Of a stretch of DNA of 64,000 bases, positions 47,528-58,218 are shown piece by piece. A program made the translations under genes and the position numbers. Source of the DNA: Apoda limacodes (lineage: Eukaryota; Arthropoda; Insecta; Lepidoptera; Limacodidae); contig OX291558.1 of the NCBI GenBank assembly GCA_946406115.1, forward strand, positions 21,630,205 through 21,694,204, written 5' to 3'. Position 1 is the stretch's first letter; every line of letters begins with the position of its first letter. The notes below the pieces were generated by a model. The model did no database searches and had not been told where the DNA came from. It saw only the letters and a list, made by a program, of their open reading frames with translations.

Positions 47528-48031
47528 GGTTGGTTACTCACATAACCAACCGAGATATAGGGTGTGACTAATATAAAAGTTCCTTTACAGCCGTCTTCGA
47601 ACGCACTTATATAGATAACGTAAGATTGCTATATATCCGTGATTAGAATTTGGAAATCTTATCCTATTTTGGTTGCTGAGCGGATATCATTTTTGAATGT
47701 AGATTAAGTGTAGAGTCTGGAGACTTCTCCACGAATAGGATCGTGTAAGAAAGCAGATATTCCCTTCCGGGAGAGAGATCTGTGGACTGAGGGCGCTGTT
47801 GTACCTTCTGGAACAGCCTGGGAAAGTCCTAACTTCTGGCCAGTGAAGCCTAGGTTTCGTTGGACAAAAGCTAAGACTTTGGAGAATAAGGTGATCCTAT
47901 TCGGCGTTTCAACGCCATTATCCTTCGCGTTTTCTATTACAGCCTTAAGCGTCTCTTAATAGATCAAATATATACACCTTAAACTGACCAGTTTCAGGGG
48001 AACGCTTAACCACGAGCACCGCCAAAGGCGG
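47528..48031 (+). other. Structured leader: three perfect hairpins
   Basis: GGTTGGTTA / TAACCAACC with a six-base loop at 47528-47551; GGCGTT / AACGCC with a two-base loop at 47903-47916; CCGCC / GGCGG with an AAA loop at 48019-48031. All three lie in the region predicted to be transcribed and are repeated unchanged in the 3' LTR. Confidence 0.6.
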
Positions 48032-48344
48032 AGATAAACAAGCTTGAGCAGAGAGAGAAGGAACCAAGGAATCGAAATTATACCAGGCAGAAAGGCGTGT
48101 TACCATCAAAACAACCAACGGTAAGTGAGTAATTCATTTTATCTGCTTTGTTTCCTTTTGACACGTGCGGCTTAGGGTAAACCTTATATATAAAATAAAA
48201 TATAAAATATATAACAAAACAAATAGACGATCCGGAAAATAATCATATTGATTTGGCAATCATTTAAATAAAATAAAATAAAATTATAAGTAAGGCGTTA
48301 TTAACGCGTTATATCGCTATAGTCGAGGTAGGGTCCTCCACACG

Positions 48345-48362
48345 TGGTACCGGTAGACCAGA
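48345..48362 (+). other. Candidate primer-binding site
   Basis: TGGTACCGGTAGACC starts two bases after the 5' LTR, the expected place and first triplet. I could not match it to a tRNA 3' end from memory, so the primer is unknown. Confidence 0.4.
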
Positions 48363-48865
48363 TTAGCGTCATTAAATCTCTAGATTTTAGAGAACGCTTT
48401 TAAGAATCGGGTTAATTTCAGCCGCATATCCTTATAAAATTTACTCTCAAGAATCGCTCCTGTGTTTTTGACATTAAGTTGCCATCTTAAACAATATATT
48501 TATACATATAAAACAAATTGTTGGCAACCTATATAGTAAATACCTTATTGGAGAGATAAAAAAAAGAAAGATAATATATAAAATATTTTAATTGTCGTAT
48601 AGTCTGAAACGTTAAGGAAATTTAAACACGCGACATTGATAAAAGGTCTGAGAGGGGATTTATACAAAGAAAAAAAAAACTAAAGTTACTACATACACAA
48701 CGTAGAATAAATTTTAATACTTAATTAATTAAAAGCTTAGTAATTGAGTAGTAGAAATGATGTAGGTATAAAAATTAGATTCCTATGTTATACTAGTAAA
48801 TAGTGTAATGAAAACTTCCGTATGAAGCAGTGGAAAAGTTAAGAAATGAAATTGTAACACTATAG

Positions 48866-48922
48866 GCTACTGTAAACACTAAACATCAGGCAGGCCGGAT
48901 GCTTGTTTGCCACTTTGGTGGT
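48866..48922 (+). mobile_element. LINE family A 3' tail inside the LARD-like element
   Basis: ATAGGCTACTGTAAAC, then CATCAGGCAGGCCGG, CTTGTTTGCCAC and TTGGTGGTAT match the 3' UTR end of family A with several substitutions. It is more diverged than the LTRs are from each other, so the element carried it before its last move. Confidence 0.65.
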
Positions 48923-49267
48923 ATGTAAAGAAGCAATTTCTTCATAACTATACAGTGCAGTTGTTAGGTTAAGCCATGTCCCAATGGTGCATATAAATTT
49001 AAGGGATAAAAAGTATTGACTATGAAAATAAAAAAGTAAAGTCACTTTAGTAGGAAATTTATATGGTTGTTCGCATTAGGTACATGAAAGTAGGTAACAA
49101 GACATTTTATAATAGTATGCTTTAAATCAGTTTGAGGCAAAGTAGAAAAAGCACAAATACCTATATAATGTCAATTGTAAAATGCTAACTATAAATCCGA
49201 CTATACTTGCATATATTATTAGGGATTTACCAATATAAGGTAATAGCATGTAAGATAGTTAAAAATT

Positions 49268-49540
49268 CTAAAGTAAAACCCCGTGCGACATAAAGTGAGG
49301 TTTACTGTACGTATGTCTGTCCGTCTGTCTATCTGTTAGATCAAAAAAAAAATCTAAAGTAAAACCCCGTGCAGCATAAAATGAGGTTTACTGTACGTAT
49401 GTCTGTCCGTCTGTCTATCTGTTAGTTCAAAAAAAAAATCTAAAGTAAAACCCCGTGCAGCATAAAATGAGGTCTACTGTATGTATGTCTGGCCGTCTGT
49501 CTGTCTGTCAGTCTGTCTGTCTGTCTGTCTGTCACCAATT
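49268..49540 (+). repeat. 86-bp tandem repeat, three units, running into (CTGT)n
   Basis: Units start at 49268, 49354 and 49440, an exact 86-base period, each with CTAAAGTAAAACCCCGTGC, GAGGTTTACTGTACG and GTCTGTCCGTCTGTCTATC. The third unit expands into a (CTGT)n microsatellite at about 49496-49532. Confidence 0.95.
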
Positions 49541-50287
49541 CATCGGTAAATCCGTCTGTTTGTCTACAATTATTCGTATGGAAACTGAACTGGTTTTAAA
49601 GTATTGAACGGAGGAAGTATTATAAGATGAGGTTTAAGCTTAGGGTTTATAGCTTATTTGAGGTGGATACTAAAGCAAAACATCGTAAGCAGGGTCAGGT
49701 CTGCTTTGAAGCTAAGCTAATTGAGTAACAAGTGATAAAGTTGATACGAGTACAGAGGAGTCCTTGTGGTAGAGTGGTCTGTTTTGCACACTGCTGGCTA
49801 ACATAAATGGTAATAATGATTGGATGCCATAAGTATGAGGGTTATTCAAGTTCTTGTGATTTACTTATGAATTATATGTAAGGACTAGATTATATGATTA
49901 TTTGTGGACTTGGTTGAGAAATAATGATGATATAGGAATTATAATCGTATTTACCAAGATTTTATTCAGATTTTTAAACAAGACAGTATAAGAGAGGTTA
50001 TATCGTCTCAGTACGATTAGGATATCAAATTAACTTGTGGTTGCTGGTTATGGCTAAATAAATCACGACCAAAACGCAATATGTAGGTATAGAAGTTCGC
50101 TTTTATGGAGTGTTACTATTGTTTCAAATTTGGTAAAATAAGAGAAAGGAGATGTTTCGTGAGAGTAGACGTTTCATTCACCTAGATTCGATTTCTGGGA
50201 TGATTAACCCGTTGTTCAATATACTTTAATGTATGAAGTGTTCGTAGTATTGGCAGTCGAATGTAAAAGTATTTACTAAGATATATG

Positions 50288-50304
50288 ATATATAAAACTC
50301 AGGG
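50288..50304 (+). other. Isolated tRNA T-arm-like hairpin
   Basis: CAGGG-TTCGACT-CCCTG forms a perfect five-base stem with a canonical seven-base T loop and a full B box. No acceptor stem, anticodon arm or D arm closes around it. Probably a SINE or tRNA remnant, or chance. Confidence 0.4.
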
Positions 50305-51520
50305 TTCGACTCCCTGTTAAGAGGATTTTCCCACGATTTAATAAATACACAGCAAAATGAGGATTCAGTGTTTTGTATTCCGATGTGCTTTACGTACTTA
50401 TATGTGTAGAAAATACACGAAAGTTACTTATAAGGACAATAGATCAATCAATTGAAGTAAAATAATCGTGTTTTAAAGGTGATCTAGAATGATGATTTAG
50501 TAAGCTGGTGCTTTAGAGACGTATTGTAATGATTAGAAACAGACATTAGGATTATATTCACAGTGTTTAGCAAAGTGATGAAGGAGTATGGTCAATATAA
50601 TTGATGTTAAATGGAAATGATTACCATCAAGTATGTATATGTTTTACAAAAAAATTCATATATGTATGTATGTGCTACAGCAAACGACATGTATGTATGT
50701 CTGTATTACGAAAACTACTGAACTCTGAAGGGTGTACTTACTTATATCTAATGAATTTAAGTGAAATATATAGACGTAGTTTGGGTGATGAAGACCGAAT
50801 TAGGGTCTGAGAGGGGTACCAAAACAGGTACGCTTATATCATATATGCTGGTTTGATTAATAATGACGATGAACGTCCTATATTCGTCAGTTTGTATGTA
50901 TGTATGTATCAATCTCATATGTAATATATAGATTATAGTTATTCCTTTTACATAAAATGATAAAGGATTGAAATATAAGCGAAAACTTATGAGTAACAGA
51001 TGGTTCATGCGAGGAAAACATGGCTAAGGCTATCGTGTAAAGCACAACGCTAGTGGTGATATGTATGTAAGGGCTGACATAATAAATGTTTATTGTGTGA
51101 ATAAGTGCAAGAAATTTGGAACTGAGAGAGACATAGGTGTTAACAGCAAATACTTAGTCACAATATAATTAAGTGGTAAAGCTGAACGATGGTGAATTCA
51201 AGTGTGACTACTATAGCGTGTGTAATAGCTGATGTGATTGTGAACCACGGACACATTTAGGAATTAAGGAACATTCTGTTTGATTTATTTGGTTCGGTAA
51301 CGGTATTAGTGACAGCGGTCTCATTGAGATAAAATGTATTTAAAATCTTTGAAAGGTGGTATGGAAGTAGCTTTAATAACAAAGATGTGAAGCAAGCATA
51401 TTAATAATTTAAATGAGATAAATGATTCTTATCCGTGTAAAAAATAGTTAAATACAACCTGATATTAACGGTGGACACGTAGATATATTATGAGTAGACT
51501 TGAGAGTAGTTAGTTACTAT

Positions 51521-51546
51521 ATAAAAAAAAAAAAAAAAAAAAAAAA
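51521..51546 (+). repeat. Poly-A tract
   Basis: An almost pure A run of about 25 bases inside the LARD-like element. The ATAT before it and the mixed sequence after it show no LINE end. Confidence 0.8.
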
Positions 51547-52136
51547 CATATACCTACATAACTATAAATCAGATTTATATAATTATAATCCTTATATTCA
51601 ACTCGGGCTAAAACTAAGTTCCAAGAGTTATTCGCGTGGATATATTCAAAACTATTCCACAGCTTATGGGTTAATAAAATGACTATAAATACCAAAACAA
51701 ATAAATAAAATATTAATAAAACGAACAATATGTGAGTTGGTTGTGGAAACAACATTGTTATTTGTTCGATACAAATTGCAAAAAAGAGGTACACAAATAT
51801 GTATATACATGTATGTGTGACTACATGTGAGTGTTATGTTATGTTTATAAGGTGTTTTTTTATTTTAAGAATGAAAATAGAGATAATTGTTCCTCATTTG
51901 TACGCCCGCTTCGCATGATACTGATAAGTTAAAGAAAAGCAAATGGGAAACTTTTACCGAGTTAACTTCTTTGTCACAGCATTACAACGTTTAACCTGAT
52001 AAAGTACAAGTACAAGTACTAGACTACATATTTGTTACAAGAGCTACCCAAAATTTTAATTGTGAGCGTGTCGCAAAACCCAGTCCGACACTGTGAAGGT
52101 GGGAGACCTATCTGACTCCGTCCACTAAAGCACAGG

Positions 52137-52398
52137 CTAAGGCACGTGGCGTGTCCTTAGTAGGCCCTAAGTCAAAGACGTGAATAAACGCAAAACGACA
52201 TAAATAAACATAAACCTAAGACACGTGGCGTGATCTTAGAGGGGCCCAAACTCCTTCTGAGGAAATAAAAAAACACAAAAAAATTAAGTCACGTGGCGTG
52301 GCTTAATGAGCCTTATAAACACTATGTAATGCTAGCTCCTTCTGAGAACAAGGAAAAAAAAAAATATATAAAATCTAGGGCACGTGGCGTGTTCCTAG
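52137..52398 (+). other. Four covarying hairpins with invariant CACG-TGG-CGTG apex
   Basis: Hairpins lie at 52137-52160, 52216-52239, 52284-52306 and 52375-52398. The apex CACGTGGCGTG (four pairs, TGG loop) is identical in all. The basal stems are CTAAGG/CCTTAG, CTAAGA/TCTTAG, TTAAG/CTTAA and CTAGGG/TCCTAG, so positions change in compensating pairs. A one-base bulge sits on the 3' side (T, A, none, T). A short AG-GGC-like piece follows each one, and CTCCTTCTGAG occurs after the second and third. They lie 410-660 bases upstream of the polypurine tract on the sense strand. Function unknown; RNA structure (packaging, export, stability or protein binding) or DNA cruciform are inferences. Confidence 0.85.
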
Positions 52399-52796
52399 TA
52401 GGCTCACAGTACCTAAACTAATCGACACAGGGGTGCGCACCCAACACAAAAAAAAAAAAAAAACACATGATAAAGGTACTGAATATGAAACATGACTTTA
52501 AACAAAGGCTGTGCAGTTGGGCTGATTGAGAGGATATAACCGAGTGCCTGCCCAATCTGACTTGGGGGGTTGGTTGGTTTTAATGCGACCCTCACAATAT
52601 TAATTATATCTAACCACAACTGACTCACAGCCTTATAATTATAATGTATAAATGTAAATAATTTCCCTTAGGTTACAAAAAAAAAAACCAAAAAAAAGCA
52701 CCAGCTAGAGATTTTCTTTGTACATAAGTATTATATACTGGGGTGAGTAAGAATAAGTGAAGCCACATATCATGTTAGATTCTATATGGATTCACT

Positions 52797-52804
52797 GAGA
52801 GGGG
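52797..52804 (+). other. Polypurine tract
   Basis: GAGAGGGG followed by CA and then the 3' LTR start TGTAACGGG. This is the expected plus-strand primer site of an LTR retrotransposon. Confidence 0.75.
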
Positions 52805-52806
52805 CA

Positions 52807-54856
52807 TGTAACGGGCCGTATAATACTTAATTCTTTTAATGTGTAATATTTGTTAGCAGTTATTTAAAACTTACAAAAGGTTAAAACTTAGAAAACCATT
52901 AGCCATGGGCGGCATTTTAAATTAGTTTAGCGTCAATAAATTTTACAACTTAATCACCAGTCAGTGCCATTCTCAAAAATGTACATTTTTACTTGGAACA
53001 ATGTAAAAACTAAAGATAAATATCTATCGTAAAAGCCGTTCGTGGGAGTTTTGCTCTAAGCCCTGCACGTGTTGAAACAATAGAATAGAAATTGAGGATT
53101 CCTAAGAAAGATGCAATACAGTAGCGTATCTAGAATTGTATTTAATGTAGAAATTAATAATATATTTAATTTTAACTAGTATTGAAAATCAACTGCTTGC
53201 TTGAAAACGTGCTTAACTTGTATTTACTTATGTACCTTAAATATAAATATATATATATATATATATAAATATAGTACTACCTACTACAACACTTACACGA
53301 TAACATTAAGAGCGCTCTTATAATACTTACTTGACACAAAATCACTAGCATTATATATTATTCTATTATATATATATAGTTGTAAGATATGTGTGGAAAG
53401 AAACCTAGATGATAAGTCTATCTTATATAACTAGTTAGTTATAGGCATGTTAAGCTAATAATAAACCAGTACCTAAAAATTGTGCATGTTAACCATAATG
53501 TAATAATTATAATGGGTTTGACCAAATATTATACTTTGTTAGTACTTGCTACCAGGACAGATCAATAAAATAATTTACTTAGGAAATAAATAAAAAAATC
53601 AGAGAATTCTAACTGCGAGTCCTTCACTGAAGTCAGTAGAAAATTAAACAAAGGGCTTATCGAGTTGCAGACAGCAGGACGGGGATAGTTTAAATAGTTG
53701 AATGAAACTCGACCCTATTGTTTACACAATAGAGTCGTGTAAATATTAATATGTTCCTCGAGTCTGTTTTAGTATAGCTAGCGGCGCGGGCGGCGAGAAG
53801 TAGCGGGACAGTCAGTCATGTTTTAACCTCCGTGAGTTGTGGTCGTCAGAAAAATTCCGACGATATCGTGAGTGTCAGTGAAACCGTGAGCCAAGTCTGC
53901 GAGTGAAAGAACCAAAGTTGAGTATAATTGAAATATTATTTGATTTGGTTTAGAATTTAAACTTAAAACCGTACTAAAGTAAATTACAATTAGCACTTGC
54001 ATTTGAATCTTTCGTGTAGTATCAAATTAATTAACTTTAGTGGTTGGTTACTCACATAACCAACCGAGATATAGGGTGTGACTAATATAAAAGTTCCTTT
54101 ACAGCCGTCTTCGAACGCACTTATATAGATAACGTAAGATTGCTATATATCCGTGATTAGAATTTGGAAATCTTATCCTATTTTGGTTGCTGAGCGGATA
54201 TCATTTTTGAATGTAGATTAAGTGTAGAGTCTGGAGACTTCTCCACGAATAGGATCGTGTAAGAAAGCAGATATTCCCTTCCGGGAGAGAGATCTGTGGA
54301 CTGAGGGCGCTGTTGTACCTTCTGGAACAGCCTGGGAAAGTCCTAACTTCTGGCCAGTGAAGCCTAGGTTTCGTTGGACAAAAGCTAAGACTTTGGAGAA
54401 TAAGGTGATCCTATTCGGCGTTTCAACGCCATTATCCTTCGCGTTTTCTATTACAGCCTTAAGCGTCTCTTAATAGATCAAATATATACACCTTAAACTG
54501 ACCAGTTTCAGGGGAACGCTTAACCACGAGCACCGCCAAAGGCGGAGATAAACAAGCTTGAGCAGAGAGAGAAGGAACCAAGGAATCGAAATTATACCAG
54601 GCAGAAAGGCGTGTTACCATCAAAACAACCAACGGTAAGTGAGTAATTCATTTTATCTGCTTTGTTTCCTTTTGACACGTGCGGCTTAGGGTAAACCTTA
54701 TATATAAAATAAAATATAAAATATATAACAAAACAAATAGACGATCCGGAAAATAATCATATTGATTTGGCAATCATTTAAATAAAATAAAATAAAATTA
54801 TAAGTAAGGCGTTATTAACGCGTTATATCGCTATAGTCGAGGTAGGGTCCTCCACA
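52807..54856 (+). repeat. 3' LTR of the LARD-like element
   Basis: 2,050 nt, the same as the 5' LTR apart from one substitution and one extra AT unit in the (AT)n run near 53247-53264. The Inr is at 53812-53816, the DPE at 53841-53846 and the splice-donor-like site at 54635. It is followed by the AGCT target copy. Confidence 0.95.
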
Positions 54857-55045
54857 AGCTGAGCGTAAATCAAGTCGGCTTGGATAGAACCTCATAGTTT
54901 GTAATGTAAGTTGCAGACTGTCCATGTTCATTCGTTCGTTCATTTAAGCCACAATTACATTACGAAACTAGTGCCACGAAAGTAATTTCACGGCACTACT
55001 TTCATAAATAGTTTCTCGTGTAAATCAAGATTTTCATAAATATAT

Positions 55046-55715
55046 ATCTTAGAATGTATCATTTCCGTGCAGAAACTACTAGTCTACGATGAATAGTTAC
55101 AAAGATATATCCCTTTCCAATTTGACAGCTGAGCAAATAAAAATCTTGACGAGATCTATGATTTCGATATAGAAACTACTAGTCTACGATTAATAGTTAT
55201 GGAGATATAACCCTTTCTAGTTTGATAGCTGTCATCTGAAATAAAGATCTCGATAAAATCTATCATTTCTTTAGAGAAACTGCTAGTGTACGATTAATAT
55301 TTACAGAGAAATGAAGATATAGACCATTATAGTTTGACAGCTGTCATTCGAAGTAAAGATCTTATTAAGATATATAATTTCTGAAAAGAATTAACTAGTC
55401 TTCGATTAACAATTACGGAAATATAGCACTTTATTGTTTGACAATGACCTTCGTGAGGTCTATCATTTCTGTAAGAGAAACTTCTAGTCTACGATCAATA
55501 TTTACGGATATAATATAATAGCCTTTTATATTTTGACAGCTGTAATTAAAAATGAAGATCTTCATAAAATTTCATTTCCTTAGAGAAACTATTAGTCTAC
55601 AGTTTGACAGCTGCCATTAGAAATAAAGATCTTGATGAAATCCATCAAAACTACTAGTTTGCGATGAATAGTTATTGAGATATATCGCTTTCTAGTTTGA
55701 CAGCTGTCATCCGAT
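55046..55715 (+). repeat. Degenerate tandem array, about seven units of 80-100 bp
   Basis: Recurring pieces in fixed order are AAACTACTAGTCTACGAT, (A)ATAGTTA, AGATATA..CCTTT, AGTTTGACAGCTGTCAT, and AAAGATCTTGATGAAATC. Each unit differs at many bases and in length. The array starts about 190 bases after the 3' LTR and ends in an (AT)n-like tract at 55715. Confidence 0.85.
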
Positions 55716-55739
55716 ATATATATAAATATATTTAATGAA

Positions 55740-58030
55740 TAAATATATTTTAAAAATAAAAATATGAAACCATTTAAAGTAGGTAAAACATTGAAAATAT
55801 TTTAAAAAATGAATAAAAAACAGCATCTACCTATACACATTTAGACGTACACATTTTGATGTGGGTGTATATCCAGCTACTTGTTACAGGAGAATAAAAA
55901 CCTATAGATATAGATAGATAGAATATAAACAAACAAAACGGCCAATTACTATTTACTACTTCCGAGTAGCCAATGCGTTGCATTTGCACCGGATGCGCCA
56001 GCATTCATTACAAAAAGTGGCTTATATCTGTTGACAACTCGACAACTAAAATTGAGCTTTAATCGTAAATGGTTTTAATCCTGAATTTGATTCACATGAG
56101 ATCAATTAATTTAGCAGCTGCAGTTGTTTGGTAAAAAAAGAAGGTTCTTTCAAACATACACAACATCACGTTGTTATAAGTAGTATGTAGACACTGAAGA
56201 CTTCCACTTGTTAGGTACAAGCCTGACTAACTTCTTTTGCTTCATGCTTTTTATGCAAGTGATCGTGGTTTAGGGTACTCTTAACCTTGCCTTTCCTGAC
56301 AATCAATATATCCTTTTTATTACTATAATCATAACCTTATTATACACTCAAAAAATATTTGACCATCTATGTACCCACGGACGTAAAGTATTTAACCATA
56401 TACGAACAGCAAGTTCAAGTAGTAATTGGTTGCAGAGGCAACTTTATTGATTCATTCTCCAATTAATTCGCTACAATTCAGTGTTGTTAAATTTCTAACA
56501 AGCATTAGTCTGTAAATTTAAACAACGTAACTTCGTTAGGACAATAACTTATGACCTGCTACTCAAATCAATTTCTAACTTTCAGTGAAACAGAGTCTGC
56601 TTTGCTGCGCAGCTAATTTACTCTTTCAATTAATAAATCTGCTCTGCCACTGTAGCCTATTTAGTCAGTTAATAATAGTAATAATTAGGCTTGGTGTCTA
56701 TTTAACTTCTAATATTATTTAACCACTAGACTCACGTACATTTTTACACGTCCGATATCACTGCACTACTGATACTGAACCATATCGTGTATTAAAATAC
56801 AAGAAGCGCCTTCAAGCGACAGTCTGATTAAACAATAAGTTTATTGATACTTCAGCTTGTTATTTACAAAATAAACACTGCCCTGATACGGTTGCTAATT
56901 TAGTCCGTTAGTGAAACATGCTCCGTTCTGCTACTGTGGGTGATTAGAATGCTAATATGTAGTAATTCTAAATAAATGTGTCTGCTCATTCAACAGTTTT
57001 GTTGTTGAACTAAACTAAACAATGGACAATTCGGTTCATTTCATTGTTCTGAATCTGCTCATACGACCTTTTGATTGTCTATATTATCCCAATATAGTTA
57101 GCTTATGTAGCAAATTAGAGTTGGTTATGTGATTTAACAATTTGTTTGTAATTTGTAGCCGTGCAATTTAGTTACTGTCTTTCACGGTTTTGGATTGACG
57201 GCCAATGTTTTAGCAAATAATAATTTTATTTATGAGTAACAGAGTTTCTTTAACATACCAAAAAACAGTACTCTGCTAGCCTAATATTTTTTTAAACGCT
57301 AATCGTAATTATCATACGATTTAAGTTTTGAACATATACATCTATTTATTTAACTTAATTGGATGCTTCGTTCTGACTTAAAGGAAGGGCAAATAAACAA
57401 ACTCACTTTTGCATTTATAATATTATGTATGGATATGTTTAAGTGTATATATGTATATGTATACATTAAATTGTAAAAGTAACAATCCTGCTAGTAGGTA
57501 GTATTAAATACCGGAGTATTCTTAAATATCTGAAGTACGCCCTCTAATCTACATAAAAAAAATTACATGTGTATACACAACATTGTTTTAGGTAGCTTTA
57601 CTGACTCATTTACATAACTTATTGTTTCAATACAAATTTTATACTTGTTTTTTGATTAACATAATATAGTTTTATTACTTAAAATAATTGCGTTTCTTGT
57701 CAGCTCTTCTCTTTAGAAATTGACATAAATTGTATTCACAATTAAAAAACGTTCTCAGAAACCTACTTAAATAAATATTATTAGTTGGTTTGTCGTCTGG
57801 AAATAATTGATGTTAATAAATAATTTACAGATAGTTGATAATATTTAGGTATGTTGACTATTTTAAATTCAGCAGCGGTCTCAATTATTGTTATTTCTCA
57901 GCTTAACCAGGAAAATTTATATACAAAGTTAGTTGAAAACAACACTTTAGATAGTGGGTGCATAGACAAAGGGTTTTGAGAGACAAGTTAGTCTTCAAAG
58001 TTTAAAGCTTTACCAATACATAACGTATTG
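55740..58030. other. AT-rich intergenic, nothing recognised
   Basis: No gene supported. Weakly similar TCTGCT(C/T)TGC(T/C)ACTGT stretches near 56600, 56640 and 56930 hint at an old repeat, but not clearly enough to define. Confidence 0.35.
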
Positions 58031-58046
58031 GTACAACTGACCGTAA

Positions 58047-58205
58047 ATGGTAATGCAACTGCCGTGGCAGATCCGGGACTATGTAGCCAAGGCTAACCAG
58101 GTTGCTAGCCAGTTACTTTTAGACGGTAAGCCACCCCGCCAACTACCCGCGTTTCCCACTATACGGCCACATAGAGCTATGGTCCATATTAAAGGTGCTA
58201 AACAG
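58047..58205 (+). CDS. Unrecognised GC-rich open block, fused to a LINE fragment
   Basis: An open frame starts ATGGTAATGCAACTGCC and is GC-rich against an AT-rich background (PWQIRDYVAKANQVASQLLL, RQLPAFPTIRPHRAMVHIKG). I recognise no family. From about 58219 the same frame runs into a LINE family A fragment, so the natural end is lost. It may be part of another retroelement. Confidence 0.3.
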
Positions 58206-58218
58206 GCTTGGGTCCTTA

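Larger units (their letters stand above)
46295..48342 (+). repeat. 5' LTR of the LARD-like element
   Basis: 2,048 nt. The left half is AT-rich with an (AT)n run near 46737-46752. From 47270 it becomes GC-richer (GCGGCGCGGGCGGCG) around a core promoter, followed by an approximately 820-nt leader, a splice-donor-like CG|GTAAGTGAG at 48121 and AATAAA copies near 48270-48285 before the CCACA end. At this LTR's position 46651 the base is G where the 3' LTR has T. Confidence 0.95.
46295..54856. mobile_element. LARD-like non-autonomous LTR retrotransposon
   Basis: Two direct LTRs (46295-48342 and 52807-54856) enclose a 4,464-nt interior. The outer flanks share a 4-bp target duplication, AGCT (46291-46294 and 54857-54860). 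The LTRs begin TGTAACGGG and end CTCCACA, giving the usual TG...CA. A polypurine run GAGAGGGG lies at 52797-52804 just before the 3' LTR, and TGGTACCGG lies two bases after the 5' LTR where a primer-binding site should be. PPT position and LTR layout set the transcription direction left to right. The interior has no open frame above about 95 codons, and no gag, protease, RT or integrase motif. Long LTRs with a long non-coding interior are the definition of a LARD; movement would need proteins from another element. The LTRs differ by one substitution and one AT unit that I could find, so the insertion is recent. Confidence 0.92.

Noticed and set aside
48345..48362. Naming the primer tRNA for the LARD-like element
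   Set aside because: TGGTACCGGTAGACC does not match any tRNA 3' end I can recall; no name can be justified.
50288..50304. A tRNA gene
   Set aside because: Only the T arm is present; no acceptor, D or anticodon arm pairs around it.
51500..51794. Open frames around the poly-A run inside the LTR element
   Set aside because: Created by low-complexity A/T sequence; Lys or Phe runs only.
46295..54856. The 2-kb direct repeats as a segmental duplication or assembly artefact
   Set aside because: TG...CA ends, the AGCT target duplication, a PPT before the right copy and a PBS position after the left copy fit LTRs.
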